Numbered from the stretch's first letter, positions 34,780-43,461 are shown. The stretch: 64,000 nucleotides of DNA from an uncultured Spirochaetales bacterium (GCA_949289575.1 CASEOG010000006.1:26863-90862); one strand, 5' to 3'. Made by a program: numbers and translations. The notes: generated by a model from the sequence alone, not told the origin.

Positions 34780-36138
34780 ATGTTTCTGTTTCAAAAAATT
34801 CCTTCCGCTGTCTTCTCTTTCGTTACCGAATTCGAAAAAAACGGATTTGCCTGCTATCCTGTCGGCGGAGCCGTACGGGATCTTCTGCTCGGGAAGCGGC
34901 CGACCGATTTTGATTTTACGACCGATGCCCGTCCCGAAGCGGTGATGAAGCTGTTTCGCAGTGTTATACCGACCGGAATCAGACACGGAACCGTCACGGT
35001 TCTGTACAGGCATCATTCCTTCGAGGTGACATCGTATCGCAGCGAAGAGTCTTACAGCGACGGCCGTCATCCCGACCGGGTTTCCTTCGACTGTACGCTC
35101 GAAGAAGATTTAAAGCGACGCGACTTCACGATCAACGCCCTGGCGCTGGATATTGCCGGAAAAAGAATCATCGACCTTTTTGACGGCCGATCCGACCTGA
35201 AAAACAAACGGATACGTTGCATCGGCAATCCGGAAGAGCGGTTTCGGGAAGATGCCCTGCGGCTGATGCGGGCCGCCCGTTTTGCCTCCCGACTTTCGTT
35301 CACAATCGAAGAAAAAACCTTCGAAGCGATGAAACGGCTGGCTCCTTCCGTCTCCCGAATTTCCGTCGAGCGTATTCGGGAAGAAATAATGAAAATCATC
35401 ACCTCTCCCCGCCCTTCTGTCGGATTCGAAATGATGAGAGAGACCGGACTGACGAAGACGGTTCTGCCGGAACTGGAGAATTGTGTCGGATTCGAGCAGA
35501 ACGAATTTCACCGCTTCGATGTCTACAGACACCTGCTGGCGGCATGCGATTACCTTCCGGCCGAAAAACCGCAGATCAGACTGGCCGCCCTTTTGCATGA
35601 TATCGGCAAACCCGCTTCTTTTGCTCTCCGCGACGGCCGCCGCACTTTTTACGGACACGAAATCAAATCGGCCGATATGGCCGACAGAATCATGCACCGC
35701 CTGAAATTTTCGAACAGTGAAATCGAAACGGTTCTCTTTCTGATTCGCAATCACATGATTCACTATACACCGGAATGGAGCGACAGTGCCGTCAGACGCT
35801 TCATGGCGGCCGTTCCGCCCGAAAAACGCCCCGATTTTTTTGCACTGAAGGAAGCCGATGCGTTTGCCCATGAAGGAACCCGCCCCAATCCGCTCTTCCA
35901 AAAAGAATTTCTCGATCGCATAGCGGCCTGCGAAGCCCAAAATGCGGCTCTGTCTCTGAAAGATTTGGCGGTTAACGGGAATGATTTGGCATCGATCGGT
36001 TTTCCGAAAACTCCTCAAATGGGCAGAATGCTGAAGATTTTACTGGAAGCGGTTCTCGATGATCCGCAGATGAATACGAAAGAAAAACTGCTCAATCTGG
36101 CGGTGAACTATCGGAAAGAATTTATGCCGGAAAATTAA
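34780..36138 (+). CDS. cca: CCA tRNA nucleotidyltransferase with HD domain
   Basis: 452 residues from ATG 34780. The class II nucleotidyltransferase head has YPVGGAVRDLLLGKRPTDFDF and RRDFTINALALD; the neck has EDALRLMRAARFASRL. The C-terminal HD phosphohydrolase motif is ALLHDIGKP. It adds or repairs the 3' CCA of tRNAs; the tRNA-Leu here lacks encoded CCA. A TTG at 34744 is the -35, not a start. Its stop overlaps the rnc stop. Confidence 0.93.
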   Translation: MFLFQKIPSAVFSFVTEFEKNGFACYPVGGAVRDLLLGKRPTDFDFTTDARPEAVMKLFRSVIPTGIRHGTVTVLYRHHSFEVTSYRSEESYSDGRHPDRVSFDCTLEEDLKRRDFTINALALDIAGKRIIDLFDGRSDLKNKRIRCIGNPEERFREDALRLMRAARFASRLSFTIEEKTFEAMKRLAPSVSRISVERIREEIMKIITSPRPSVGFEMMRETGLTKTVLPELENCVGFEQNEFHRFDVYRHLLAACDYLPAEKPQIRLAALLHDIGKPASFALRDGRRTFYGHEIKSADMADRIMHRLKFSNSEIETVLFLIRNHMIHYTPEWSDSAVRRFMAAVPPEKRPDFFALKEADAFAHEGTRPNPLFQKEFLDRIAACEAQNAALSLKDLAVNGNDLASIGFPKTPQMGRMLKILLEAVLDDPQMNTKEKLLNLAVNYRKEFMPEN

Positions 36139-36893
36139 TCTTTCTCCGACCAGATTTTTTCTTCGATTAACCGGGCAATGGCTTCTTCCGCCGCCTGAAT
36201 TTCGGCTGCTTTCCGCGATGAACCGGATCCCTCCCCGTAACGCTCGTCTTTCACCGTTACCTCTACAAAAAAAACGGCATCGTGATCGGGTCCCGTTTTT
36301 TTGACAATCCGGTAACGGGGCAATGTTTTCCATTGACGCTGAACAAACATCTGAAGACGGGTTTTGGGGTCGACAGACGAAACATCGCAGACAGCCTCGG
36401 TAAATTGTTGGGGAAAAAATCGAAGAATGAAACGGTTGGCGGGGTTCCATCCGCCGTCGAGATAGATAGCCCCGATGAGGGCCTCTACGGAATCGGCAAC
36501 GGGCGCTTTCCGAAAGCGTCCGGTTGAGTTCCGTTCGCTTTTTCCGACAATCAGGAGCTCTTCCATCCCCAGACTGCAGGCAATCTCGTAAAGACTGTTT
36601 TCACACACCATCGCCGAACGATGCCGGGTCAAAAACCCCTCATCGCGGTCGGGAAATCTGTCATACAAATAAACAGACATAACAAGAGACAGAACACTGT
36701 CTCCGAGAAATTCCAATCGTTCGTTGCTTCGAACCGGCTCGGAAGCAAAAGAACGGTGAACAAAAGCATTTACCAGCAACGATTCCGAACGGAACCGGTA
36801 ACCGATTCGCTTCTGGAAATTTTTCAGGGATTGCCTGTCGGCAATCCCCGAAGAAATCAAATTTAAATAGGGATCAGTTTTTGAGCTCTTCAT
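36135..36893 (-). CDS. rnc: Ribonuclease III
   Basis: 252 residues. The RNase III signature NERLEFLGDSVLSLV is at about 58-72. Catalytic acidic residues recur in ADSVEALIGAIYLDGG. A C-terminal dsRNA-binding domain follows (DPKTRLQMFVQ ... GEGSGSSRKAAEIQAAEEAI). It processes rRNA and mRNA duplexes. The start lies 20 bases inside acpP with no obvious Shine-Dalgarno, implying coupling. Confidence 0.94.
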   Translation of the reverse strand: MKSSKTDPYLNLISSGIADRQSLKNFQKRIGYRFRSESLLVNAFVHRSFASEPVRSNERLEFLGDSVLSLVMSVYLYDRFPDRDEGFLTRHRSAMVCENSLYEIACSLGMEELLIVGKSERNSTGRFRKAPVADSVEALIGAIYLDGGWNPANRFILRFFPQQFTEAVCDVSSVDPKTRLQMFVQRQWKTLPRYRIVKKTGPDHDAVFFVEVTVKDERYGEGSGSSRKAAEIQAAEEAIARLIEEKIWSEKD

Positions 36894-37122
36894 TCAGCCA
36901 TTTAACAACATCACCGACCGTCTCGATTTCACGGAGTAAATCATCGGGAACTTTTCGGCCGAATTCCTGCTCGACATAGTAAACCAGGTCAAAGGTCTCC
37001 AAACTGTCCGCACCCAAATCCTGCAAAAAACAGGATTCCATTGTAATCTTATCCGGATCACGAATATCCAGAGTTTCGGCTACAATTTTTTTTACTTTTT
37101 CAAAAATTTCCTGTTCTGACAC
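36874..37122 (-). CDS. acpP: Acyl carrier protein
   Basis: 82 residues, acidic. The phosphopantetheine attachment serine is in DLGADSLETFDLVYYVE. GTG start with CGAGGAGT. It carries acyl chains in fatty acid synthesis. Order rpmF-acpP-rnc resembles the common bacterial rpmF/fatty-acid cluster with plsX and fab genes missing. Confidence 0.95.
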   Translation of the reverse strand: MSEQEIFEKVKKIVAETLDIRDPDKITMESCFLQDLGADSLETFDLVYYVEQEFGRKVPDDLLREIETVGDVVKWLNEELKN

Positions 37123-37140
37123 GGAATACTCCTCGGATGA

Positions 37141-37329
37141 TTAATCCAATTTTTCCGTTTCAATCACCTGCTGTCCGCGGTAAAATCCGCATTTCGGACA
37201 CACGCGATGCGACGGAATTTTACTGCCGCAGGTCGAACATTCGGAAAGAACCGGTCTTTCCAGTTTCATATTGGCTGCACGGCGGCTGCGTGTTTTCGAT
37301 TTCGAAACTTTGTATTTGGGTACTGCCAT
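37141..37329 (-). CDS. rpmF: 50S ribosomal protein L32
   Basis: 62 residues: AVPKYKVSKSKTRSRRA start, then CSTCGSKIPSHRVCPKCGFY with four zinc-binding cysteines. AGGAAGAG precedes the ATG. Its promoter (37360-37388) sits partly in the coaD 3' end. Confidence 0.96.
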   Translation of the reverse strand: MAVPKYKVSKSKTRSRRAANMKLERPVLSECSTCGSKIPSHRVCPKCGFYRGQQVIETEKLD

Positions 37330-37359
37330 TACTCTTCCTCACAAAAATACGTTTTATAC

Positions 37360-37388
37360 AGAATAGACTAAATTTCAACTCTTGTCAA
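37360..37388 (-). promoter_or_regulatory. rpmF-acpP-rnc promoter
   Basis: Minus strand TTGACA (37383-37388), 17-base spacer, TATTCT (37360-37365); the -35 and part of the spacer are inside the coaD coding end. Confidence 0.75.
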
Positions 37389-37866
37389 TCGGTATCAGCT
37401 TTCTTTTTAATGCATCGGCGACGATTTGGGGCACCATAGCCGAAATATCGCCTCCGAACGAAGCAATTTCTTTAATGGCCGAAGAACGCAGAACAAAATA
37501 TTGAGGATCTGTCGGGAAAAAAATAATCTCGATATTTTTATTAAGGGATTTGTTGGTCATCGCCAGTTCGAATTCGTACCCGAAATCGGCAAGCGCTCTC
37601 ACACCGCGAATCATCAGAGAAACGGAATACCGGTCGACAAAATCGACTACCAGTCCGTGCCAGGCAACAACCTCGATATTCGGCAAATGCGATGTCAGTT
37701 TTCGAATCAAATCCAGCCGTTCCTCGGTCGAAAAAAGAGACCGTTTCGCTTCATTAATGGCCACAACGACATACAGTTTATCGAAAATCCGGGCGGCCCG
37801 CTCGATGATATTCAGGTGACCGTGCGTCGGGGGATCGAAACTGCCGGGGAAAAAGGCATTTTTCAT
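37375..37866 (-). CDS. coaD: Phosphopantetheine adenylyltransferase
   Basis: 163 residues from ATG 37866. The nucleotidyltransferase motif AFFPGSFDPPTHGHLNIIERA is at the N-terminus; the distal signature is YFVLRSSAIKEIASFGGDIS. It makes dephospho-CoA. The frame extends upstream to 37914 but homology begins at 37866, which also has GGAG. Confidence 0.95.
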   Translation of the reverse strand: MKNAFFPGSFDPPTHGHLNIIERAARIFDKLYVVVAINEAKRSLFSTEERLDLIRKLTSHLPNIEVVAWHGLVVDFVDRYSVSLMIRGVRALADFGYEFELAMTNKSLNKNIEIIFFPTDPQYFVLRSSAIKEIASFGGDISAMVPQIVADALKRKLIPIDKS

Positions 37867-37868
37867 CA

Positions 37869-38468
37869 CTACTCCAGCTGTTTGCGCATTCTGACCGAAA
37901 ATTCGTTGCGCCACGGTTTAAAATCACGATTGTCTTCGAAAGGAATTTCTCTGATGATATCAAATACATTTTGCGATTTATAGACGACCACCGCAAATTT
38001 CCGGTTTCCGATATAGATAATTTCTTCACCGGGCTGAAGATTTTCCTCTGCTTTCAGACGACTGATGACACAATCAAAGTGTGCCGGTTCCGTAAAATCG
38101 GGAACATCGATGGCCAGCGACATTTCAAGAATCGGCTCGTGACAATAGCAGCATTTCAAATGATCCGCATTACGATCTTCCCGCAGAGGCTGGTTGGGGG
38201 CCGCTTTCAAATCGGAAAAGAATTCGGGGCCGACGGTTTTTTTTGCGGGTTTCTGCAAATCTTTGACGGTCGGAAATCCCGGAAGAGTATAAGATTCCCG
38301 GTTATTTTTCCGCTCCTGCTGCGGTTTTTGTTTCTTTTGCTGCCGGTTCTCGGCCTGAGCATGATGCTTTTTCCGACGGGAACGGTTACGGCGGAAACGG
38401 TTAAACCCGTTTCCTGAAGACGAAGATGAATGTCCGTTCGTCGGATTGCCGGATGATGACTGATCCAT
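37869..38468 (-). CDS. Conserved-looking protein with basic low-complexity N-terminus and Cys/His zinc-ribbon-like motif
   Basis: 199 residues. The first about 75 residues are Ser/Asn/Arg/Lys/Gln-rich, like an RNA-binding tail. The rest contains CCYCHEPI and AHFDC (a possible zinc site), then EIIYIGNRKFAVVVY. I cannot name the family. TAAGGAG precedes the ATG; coaD starts two bases beyond its stop, so it is in one operon with coaD and the 44-residue gene. Confidence 0.72.
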   Translation of the reverse strand: MDQSSSGNPTNGHSSSSSGNGFNRFRRNRSRRKKHHAQAENRQQKKQKPQQERKNNRESYTLPGFPTVKDLQKPAKKTVGPEFFSDLKAAPNQPLREDRNADHLKCCYCHEPILEMSLAIDVPDFTEPAHFDCVISRLKAEENLQPGEEIIYIGNRKFAVVVYKSQNVFDIIREIPFEDNRDFKPWRNEFSVRMRKQLE

Positions 38469-38477
38469 ACTTTCTCC

Positions 38478-38612
38478 TTAATATGTGAGCAATTTATCGG
38501 TCAATGCGATTGCTATTTTTTCGATGGCATTGGCAACATACAGAGGATCCTGTAAGCTATTCTTGATCGAATCCAATTTAGCCTGGTTGATGACAACCGC
38601 TGTTTTACTCAT
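38478..38612 (-). CDS. 44-residue small protein
   Basis: Minus-strand frame of 44 codons, MSKTAVVINQAKLDSIKN through DKLLTY. It fills the gap between yraN and the zinc-ribbon-like gene with six and nine bases to spare. GGAG lies about ten bases upstream. It is predicted as two amphipathic helices with no signal peptide. Function unknown; position and Shine-Dalgarno argue that it is translated. Confidence 0.65.
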   Translation of the reverse strand: MSKTAVVINQAKLDSIKNSLQDPLYVANAIEKIAIALTDKLLTY

Positions 38613-38618
38613 CCGAAT

Positions 38619-38969
38619 TTACTCCGTGAACGCATTCTCGAAACTTGTTACACTTTTAATATCGGACAAAACGGCAGCAACATCAAACCGAAAATCTCTG
38701 TTTTGCAAATTTTTTAACGTCAGATAATTCCGGGCACTTTCCCGAATCCTCTTTTGTTTCACCTTCCCGATAAGGTCGGACAGACTCTCCATCCCGGAAA
38801 AATCGACGACTTTTACTTCGAGAAAAACAATCCGATTGTCTTTTTCGAGAACCGCATCGATTTCTCCGTACCGGCATCGGAAATTGCGATCCAGCACACG
38901 GTACCCGCGTGCCACGTAATCGGCAACGGCTAAATCTTCACCCCGGTTCCCCTTTTCTTTCGAAGTCAT
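38619..38969 (-). CDS. yraN: YraN/UPF0102 family endonuclease-like protein
   Basis: 116 residues from ATG 38969 (MTSKEKGNRGEDLAVADYVARG). The nuclease-fold motif RYGEIDAVLEKDNRIVFLEVKV is typical. It overlaps the FlhB-like gene by 32 bases. Function is uncertain in all bacteria; it is often beside rnhB and rplS, as here. Confidence 0.9.
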   Translation of the reverse strand: MTSKEKGNRGEDLAVADYVARGYRVLDRNFRCRYGEIDAVLEKDNRIVFLEVKVVDFSGMESLSDLIGKVKQKRIRESARNYLTLKNLQNRDFRFDVAAVLSDIKSVTSFENAFTE

Positions 38970-39213
38970 TTTCTTTATTATAGACATAGAGAAGGATTTC
39001 GGCAACAACTTTATATGTTTCTTCGGGAATAAATTTCCCGACAGGCAGATTCATCAGCGTTTCCGTCAGCGGAGGATTTTCGATAATCCGAATTCCGTGT
39101 TTTTCGGCCAGTTCCCGAATCCGGGCTGCCGTTAAACGTCTTCCTTTTGCCGTGACCCGCGGCGCCGCTTCCCCTTCCGTATATTTCAAAACAACCGCAC
39201 TCTCTACATCCAT
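38938..39213 (-). CDS. Stand-alone FlhB C-terminal-domain protein
   Basis: 91 residues resembling only the cytoplasmic C-terminal domain of FlhB/YscU: VVLKYTEGEAAPRVTAKGR, RIRELAEKHGIRIIENPPL, TETLMNLPVGKFIPEETYKVVAEILLYVY. It lacks the transmembrane part and the NPTH autocleavage site. Such small FlhB-like proteins are known beside yraN in spirochaetes and other bacteria; function unclear. GGGAG precedes the ATG. Confidence 0.85.
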   Translation of the reverse strand: MDVESAVVLKYTEGEAAPRVTAKGRRLTAARIRELAEKHGIRIIENPPLTETLMNLPVGKFIPEETYKVVAEILLYVYNKENDFERKGEPG

Positions 39214-40001
39214 TCGTCGATCTCCCTGTACGGATTTTCATCCGCGTAAGCAACGGCCGAACGGATATTCTTCCCGGTCCGAAGACGATACTGCGATAAC
39301 GAATCGAGATTTGCCAGCCCTTCCGGCAGCAACGGCACAGCCCCGAATGTATCGACGGTCATTTCACCGGAGACGGAATCCGCATGAATCAGTGCATCGA
39401 TGTGAGCCGACAGAATCCGGAAACGGTAGGAAACCAGGCGGTTGCCGGCCACCATTAAATCAAGATAACCGCGAATTCCGTTCCACTCGAACGGGATAAC
39501 GCTGCGGAACCGGGGCGGTGTCCCGCAGGCATTAAAAAGCTCCAGCTCTTCGGCAAAGTCGGGTTTATCGAAACGGCAGGAAAAAAGATCCGCATAAAAG
39601 GCTTCCGTCTGCGAGGCGGGTGCCTCCAACCGGTTCCCCGCGAATTCGGCGGCCGCTTTCCGCATTTCGGCAGGCAGTCTCATTTTTGCCTTTTCGGTAG
39701 CCCGCGGCAGCAGAGCCGCCGATCCCGTCCCCGAAACGGTTTCCGATACGGGAACAGCGGTTAACGGTTCTCCGATAAGGCGGATTTGAATCTTTCCGGC
39801 AATATTCGAGAGCCGGGCGCGGTAAAGCATGCCGACCACCGGTTTTTCGCCGCAAACGCCGTTAAAAATACGGTTGTCGACGGCAAACCGCACTCTCGAT
39901 TTATCGGCCGCCAGGATGCGTATAAAACGAAAGCCGTTGTCCCCTTTACCAAAAGCGGAAACAACGGCTTGTCGATCGGCTGACTCTATCTGTATGGACA
40001 T
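39204..40001 (-). CDS. Unrecognised 265-residue protein in the rplS-FlhB-C interval
   Basis: Begins [20 protein letters not shown] and overlaps the rplS stop (TGATG) and the FlhB-like start by ten bases. It is soluble with mixed alpha/beta content. The arrangement (N-terminal beta barrel-like piece, middle linker, C-terminal domain with WNGIRGYLDLMVAGNRLVSYRFRI) recalls FliK-type hook-length proteins, and its FlhB-like neighbour makes that attractive. This is only inference. Confidence 0.62.
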   Translation of the reverse strand: MSIQIESADRQAVVSAFGKGDNGFRFIRILAADKSRVRFAVDNRIFNGVCGEKPVVGMLYRARLSNIAGKIQIRLIGEPLTAVPVSETVSGTGSAALLPRATEKAKMRLPAEMRKAAAEFAGNRLEAPASQTEAFYADLFSCRFDKPDFAEELELFNACGTPPRFRSVIPFEWNGIRGYLDLMVAGNRLVSYRFRILSAHIDALIHADSVSGEMTVDTFGAVPLLPEGLANLDSLSQYRLRTGKNIRSAVAYADENPYREIDEWM

Positions 40002-40357
40002 CAGACGTTTTTCTTGCGAATCAGTTCTTTTACCTTAGCAGCCTTACCGATGCGGTCACGCAGATAGTAAAGTTTGGAACGGCGCACTTTACCGCAACGT
40101 ACAACTTCCACTTTTGCGATACGCGGCGAGTGCATCGGGAACACTCTTTCAACCCCGACGCCGTAAGAAATTTTTCTGACCGTGAAATTCTTTGCAATGC
40201 CTTTATTATTAATGGCAATCACAATACCTTCAAAAACCTGAATTCTTTCGGTCGTTCCTTCCACAATTTTAAAATGAACTTTCACAGTATCTCCGATACG
40301 GAAGCTGCCCGTATCTTCTTTCATCTGCTCTGTTTCGATTGCTTTCATTAAATCCAT
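40001..40357 (-). CDS. rplS: 50S ribosomal protein L19
   Basis: 118 residues: [28 protein letters not shown] and [28 protein letters not shown] are diagnostic. GAGGGG precedes the ATG. An additional promoter lies between trmD and this gene. Confidence 0.97.
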   Translation of the reverse strand: MDLMKAIETEQMKEDTGSFRIGDTVKVHFKIVEGTTERIQVFEGIVIAINNKGIAKNFTVRKISYGVGVERVFPMHSPRIAKVEVVRCGKVRRSKLYYLRDRIGKAAKVKELIRKKNV

Positions 40358-40385
40358 TGACGATACCCCTCAAAATACTTATCGT

Positions 40386-40414
40386 ATCATACACGAAAAA
40401 TTAATTTTTTTCAA
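40386..40414 (-). promoter_or_regulatory. Internal promoter for rplS and downstream genes
   Basis: Minus strand TTGAAA (40409-40414), 17-base spacer, TATGAT (40386-40391); the -35 lies in the trmD 3' end. Confidence 0.6.
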
Positions 40415-41078
40415 TAAGTTCCGGCCGATTTTTTAACGTCTTTTCGATTCTTTTCTGCATCCGCCATTTGGCGATTTCGGCATGATTCCCGGAAAGAAGA
40501 ACCTCCGGAACCCGCAAGCCGCCGAAAACTTCGGGCCGCGTATATTGCGGATATTCCAAAAGGCGGCAGCCGGCAAAGCTCTCCTCTTCGAGAGATTCTT
40601 TCGATATAACACCGTCAATATGGCGGTAGAGCGCATCGATAATCACAAGAGAAGCAATCTCTCCCGATGAAATGACATAATCTCCGATAGAAATTTCATC
40701 CGTCACATACAGGTCGATAATTCGCTGATCGATCCCTTCGTAACGGCCGCATAAAAAAATCAGCTCGTCGCTTCCGGCCAGCTCGACTGCCGTTGCATGG
40801 TCGAGCGGTTTCCCCGACGGCGTGGGATAAATAATCCGTGCTGTCGGATTCTCTCTGACAGATAAAATCGCCCTCTCAAACGGCTCCGGCTTCATCACTA
40901 ATCCGGCTCCGCCCCCGTACGGATAGTCATCGCAGTGATGATACTGCCCGTCGGCGAACGGTTTCAAATCGACAGCCCGGTACGAAATCAGACCTTTATC
41001 GACGGCCCGCTTCATAATCGAACAGTCGAAGTAACTCTCAATAATTTGCGGAAAAAGCGTAATCACACTGATATTCAT
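40401..41078 (-). CDS. trmD: tRNA (guanine-N1-)-methyltransferase TrmD
   Basis: 225 residues from ATG 41078. The signature PYGGGAGLVMKPEP, IYPTPSGKPLDHA, the SAM knot LCGRYEGIDQRII and SIGDYVISSGEIASLVIIDAL are all present. It makes m1G37. The ATG overlaps the rimM stop (ATGA) with no separate Shine-Dalgarno, so it is coupled. Confidence 0.96.
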   Translation of the reverse strand: MNISVITLFPQIIESYFDCSIMKRAVDKGLISYRAVDLKPFADGQYHHCDDYPYGGGAGLVMKPEPFERAILSVRENPTARIIYPTPSGKPLDHATAVELAGSDELIFLCGRYEGIDQRIIDLYVTDEISIGDYVISSGEIASLVIIDALYRHIDGVISKESLEEESFAGCRLLEYPQYTRPEVFGGLRVPEVLLSGNHAEIAKWRMQKRIEKTLKNRPELIEKN

Positions 41079-41584
41079 TGAAAAAACCAATCATCCAGAA
41101 TTTCGATTGTTCCCGCATCGGAGTCGACACGTCCGACAAAATTCGAACGAAAAGGAACAAGTACCTTTTTCCCGTTTTCCGTCACCTCTATTTCCAATGT
41201 GTCGTCGGGAAGGTCCTGAAAAAGCGCCGTAACGGTTCCGCGAACCGCGCCCCCGCAAACCGCTTTCATGCCGATTAAATCCGCATAATAATACTCTTCG
41301 GTACTGCGTAAAGGTGCCGCAAAGGAACGATCGACATAAATTTCCCAGTTGGAATAGCGGCGCACCTGCTCGGGCGTATCCAACCCTTTCAGTTTCACCA
41401 GTGTCAGCGCACCGGAAAGCTTAACCCATTCGACCTCGAAATCGCGGGATCCGGTTCCGTTTGACAAATGATACACTTTCGGCAGGGCAAAATGATCGTA
41501 TTCTCCCGAAAAGCTCGATACTTTAAAAGCGCCCGCCAAACCGTGGGGGCGCCTGATTCTGCCTATGGCAATCCGGGAATCCAT
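41075..41584 (-). CDS. rimM: 16S rRNA processing protein RimM
   Basis: 169 residues: IAIGRIRRPHGLAGAFKV start and a C-terminal PRC barrel (YYADLIGMKAV, GTVTALFQDLPDDTLEI, VPFRSNFVGRVD). It aids 30S head maturation. In the ffh-rpsP-khpA-rimM-trmD operon, two bases after khpA. Confidence 0.94.
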   Translation of the reverse strand: MDSRIAIGRIRRPHGLAGAFKVSSFSGEYDHFALPKVYHLSNGTGSRDFEVEWVKLSGALTLVKLKGLDTPEQVRRYSNWEIYVDRSFAAPLRSTEEYYYADLIGMKAVCGGAVRGTVTALFQDLPDDTLEIEVTENGKKVLVPFRSNFVGRVDSDAGTIEILDDWFFQ

Positions 41585-41586
41585 AC

Positions 41587-41820
41587 TCAGTCCAGAATTT
41601 CCAAAACAACGCGTTTGCCGGTCCGTACGGAAGCGGCACTCAAAACGGTACGAATCGCTTTGGCAATCCGTCCCTGTTTCCCGATGACCTTTCCGATATC
41701 CTCGGGCGCCACTTTTAATTCCAGCATGGTCGACTTTTCGCCTTCAATCATGTTGACTTCAACCTGATCGGGGCAATCAACCAGCGTTTTGGCAATATAC
41801 TCAACAAGATCTTTTTCCAT
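41587..41820 (-). CDS. khpA: KH-domain RNA-binding protein KhpA
   Basis: 77 residues. The KH motif is [21 protein letters not shown], with the acidic [12 protein letters not shown]-terminus. It belongs to the YlqC/KhpA family, usually placed between rpsP and rimM as here. TGGAGAG precedes the ATG. Confidence 0.94.
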   Translation of the reverse strand: MEKDLVEYIAKTLVDCPDQVEVNMIEGEKSTMLELKVAPEDIGKVIGKQGRIAKAIRTVLSAASVRTGKRVVLEILD

Positions 41821-41836
41821 AAAGGCTCTCCATTAA

Positions 41837-42088
41837 TCAGCCCAAATAGATCTGATGCTTATTCAGTAAAGATTTCACCGTATCGCTCGGCTGGGCTCCT
41901 TTCGCCAACCAGTCTTTCGCCCGATCGGCATCGATTTTGAATTGGCGATCTTCGGCCTCGACGGGATGATAGTATCCCAGTTCGTCGATTGTTTTTCCGT
42001 CGCGCGGAGCCGTCGATTCGGCAACAACAATGCGGTAATACGGGCGTCTTTTGGCCCCCATTCTCTTCAGTCTGATTTTAACACTCAC
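41837..42088 (-). CDS. rpsP: 30S ribosomal protein S16
   Basis: 83 residues: [23 protein letters not shown] and the [17 protein letters not shown] block. GTG start with AGGAGG eight bases upstream. Confidence 0.97.
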   Translation of the reverse strand: MSVKIRLKRMGAKRRPYYRIVVAESTAPRDGKTIDELGYYHPVEAEDRQFKIDADRAKDWLAKGAQPSDTVKSLLNKHQIYLG

Positions 42089-42106
42089 TCGAATTTCCTC
42101 CTGACT

Positions 42107-43444
42107 TTATCGTCTACCTTCAAACTGTGAAAGTAAATTTTCCTGATATTTTTTATTTTTGGCGACTTTCTTCATCATCAGCCGCATTTTTTCGAATTTA
42201 TTCAGCAGCCGGTTAACATCGTAGACAGTCGTTCCGCTTCCCAATGCAATCCGTTTTTTCCGGGAAGGCCCGATTATCCGATGATTTCGTCTTTCCTGAA
42301 TCGTCATCGATAAAATCATCGCTTCTTCTTTCTTCATCCCGTCCAAATCAATTTTATCTTCGTCAATCTGTCCGGCAGCGCCCGGAATCATCTGCAACAA
42401 GTTTTTTACGGAACCCATTTTTTTTACCCGCTGAAACTGCAGCAGATAATCTTCGAGAGTAAATGCCGCTTTGGCCATTTTGGCTTCAAGTTCTTCGGCT
42501 TCTTTCTGATCGATGGCTTCCTGAGCTTTTTCCACCAGAGAGACCACGTCTCCCATTCCGAGAATACGGCTTGCCATCCGATCCGGAAAAAACTCTTCGA
42601 GATTCTCGATTTTTTCACCGGTACCGATGAATTTCAGCGGTTTTCCGGTGACGGTCTTCAACGAAATGGCGGCACCGCCGCGTGCATCCGAGTCGAATTT
42701 CGTCAGCACGACACCGGTCATTCCGACTTTTTCTTCAAACTCTTTCGCAATCTCGACCGCCTGCTGTCCCGTCATCGAATCGGCAACGAACAGTGCTTCC
42801 AAAGGCGACACGGCTTTTTTGACCGCCGCAATCTCCTTCATCAGAACTTCGTCGAGATGAATCCGCCCGGCCGTATCGATAATCAGCGTATCAAATTGCT
42901 GCTTTTTGGCATAGGCCAGCGCATTTTTGGCCACCTTGACCGCATCTTTTTCGCCGTCTTCGGCATAAACCTCGACCCCGGCCTGTTTTCCCATGACCCG
43001 AAGCTGTTCGACAGCCGCCGGACGAACCAAATCGGCAGCCGCCAGCAAAACCCGACGACCGTTACGGGTCAGACGGTAAGCCAGCTTGGCGGCTGTCGTC
43101 GTTTTTCCCGATCCCTGAAGTCCCATCATCAGAATGACGGAAACCGTATCGGGTCCCCTCAATTCCAGTTTCGAACGGGAATCTCCCAAAAGATCGGTCA
43201 GTTTGTCGTAAACAATTTTGGTAAACTGCTGTCCCGGATTGACGGCTTTGAGAACGGTCTCGCCTTTCGCCTCTTCGATCGTACTGTTTATAAACCGTCG
43301 GACAATACGAAGATTGACGTCGGCCTCCAGCAGTGCAATCTTGATTTCTTCGACGGCATCGGTGATATTTTTCTCCGTTATCACACGGGTACCGGCGAGA
43401 GTCCGGAATATATTGGAAAACTGATCCGATATTTTTTCGAGCAT
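42107..43444 (-). CDS. ffh: Signal recognition particle GTPase Ffh
   Basis: 445 residues. The NG domain holds MGLQGSGKTTTAAKLAYRL, DTAGR and TKFDSDARGGAA; the methionine-rich M domain holds MILSMTIQERRNHRIIGPSRK. It targets nascent membrane proteins. It is first in the operon, with a promoter at 43462-43490; the start has only a weak Shine-Dalgarno. No 4.5S RNA was recognised here. Confidence 0.97.
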   Translation of the reverse strand: MLEKISDQFSNIFRTLAGTRVITEKNITDAVEEIKIALLEADVNLRIVRRFINSTIEEAKGETVLKAVNPGQQFTKIVYDKLTDLLGDSRSKLELRGPDTVSVILMMGLQGSGKTTTAAKLAYRLTRNGRRVLLAAADLVRPAAVEQLRVMGKQAGVEVYAEDGEKDAVKVAKNALAYAKKQQFDTLIIDTAGRIHLDEVLMKEIAAVKKAVSPLEALFVADSMTGQQAVEIAKEFEEKVGMTGVVLTKFDSDARGGAAISLKTVTGKPLKFIGTGEKIENLEEFFPDRMASRILGMGDVVSLVEKAQEAIDQKEAEELEAKMAKAAFTLEDYLLQFQRVKKMGSVKNLLQMIPGAAGQIDEDKIDLDGMKKEEAMILSMTIQERRNHRIIGPSRKKRIALGSGTTVYDVNRLLNKFEKMRLMMKKVAKNKKYQENLLSQFEGRR

Positions 43445-43461
43445 AAATTTACCGTTACAGA

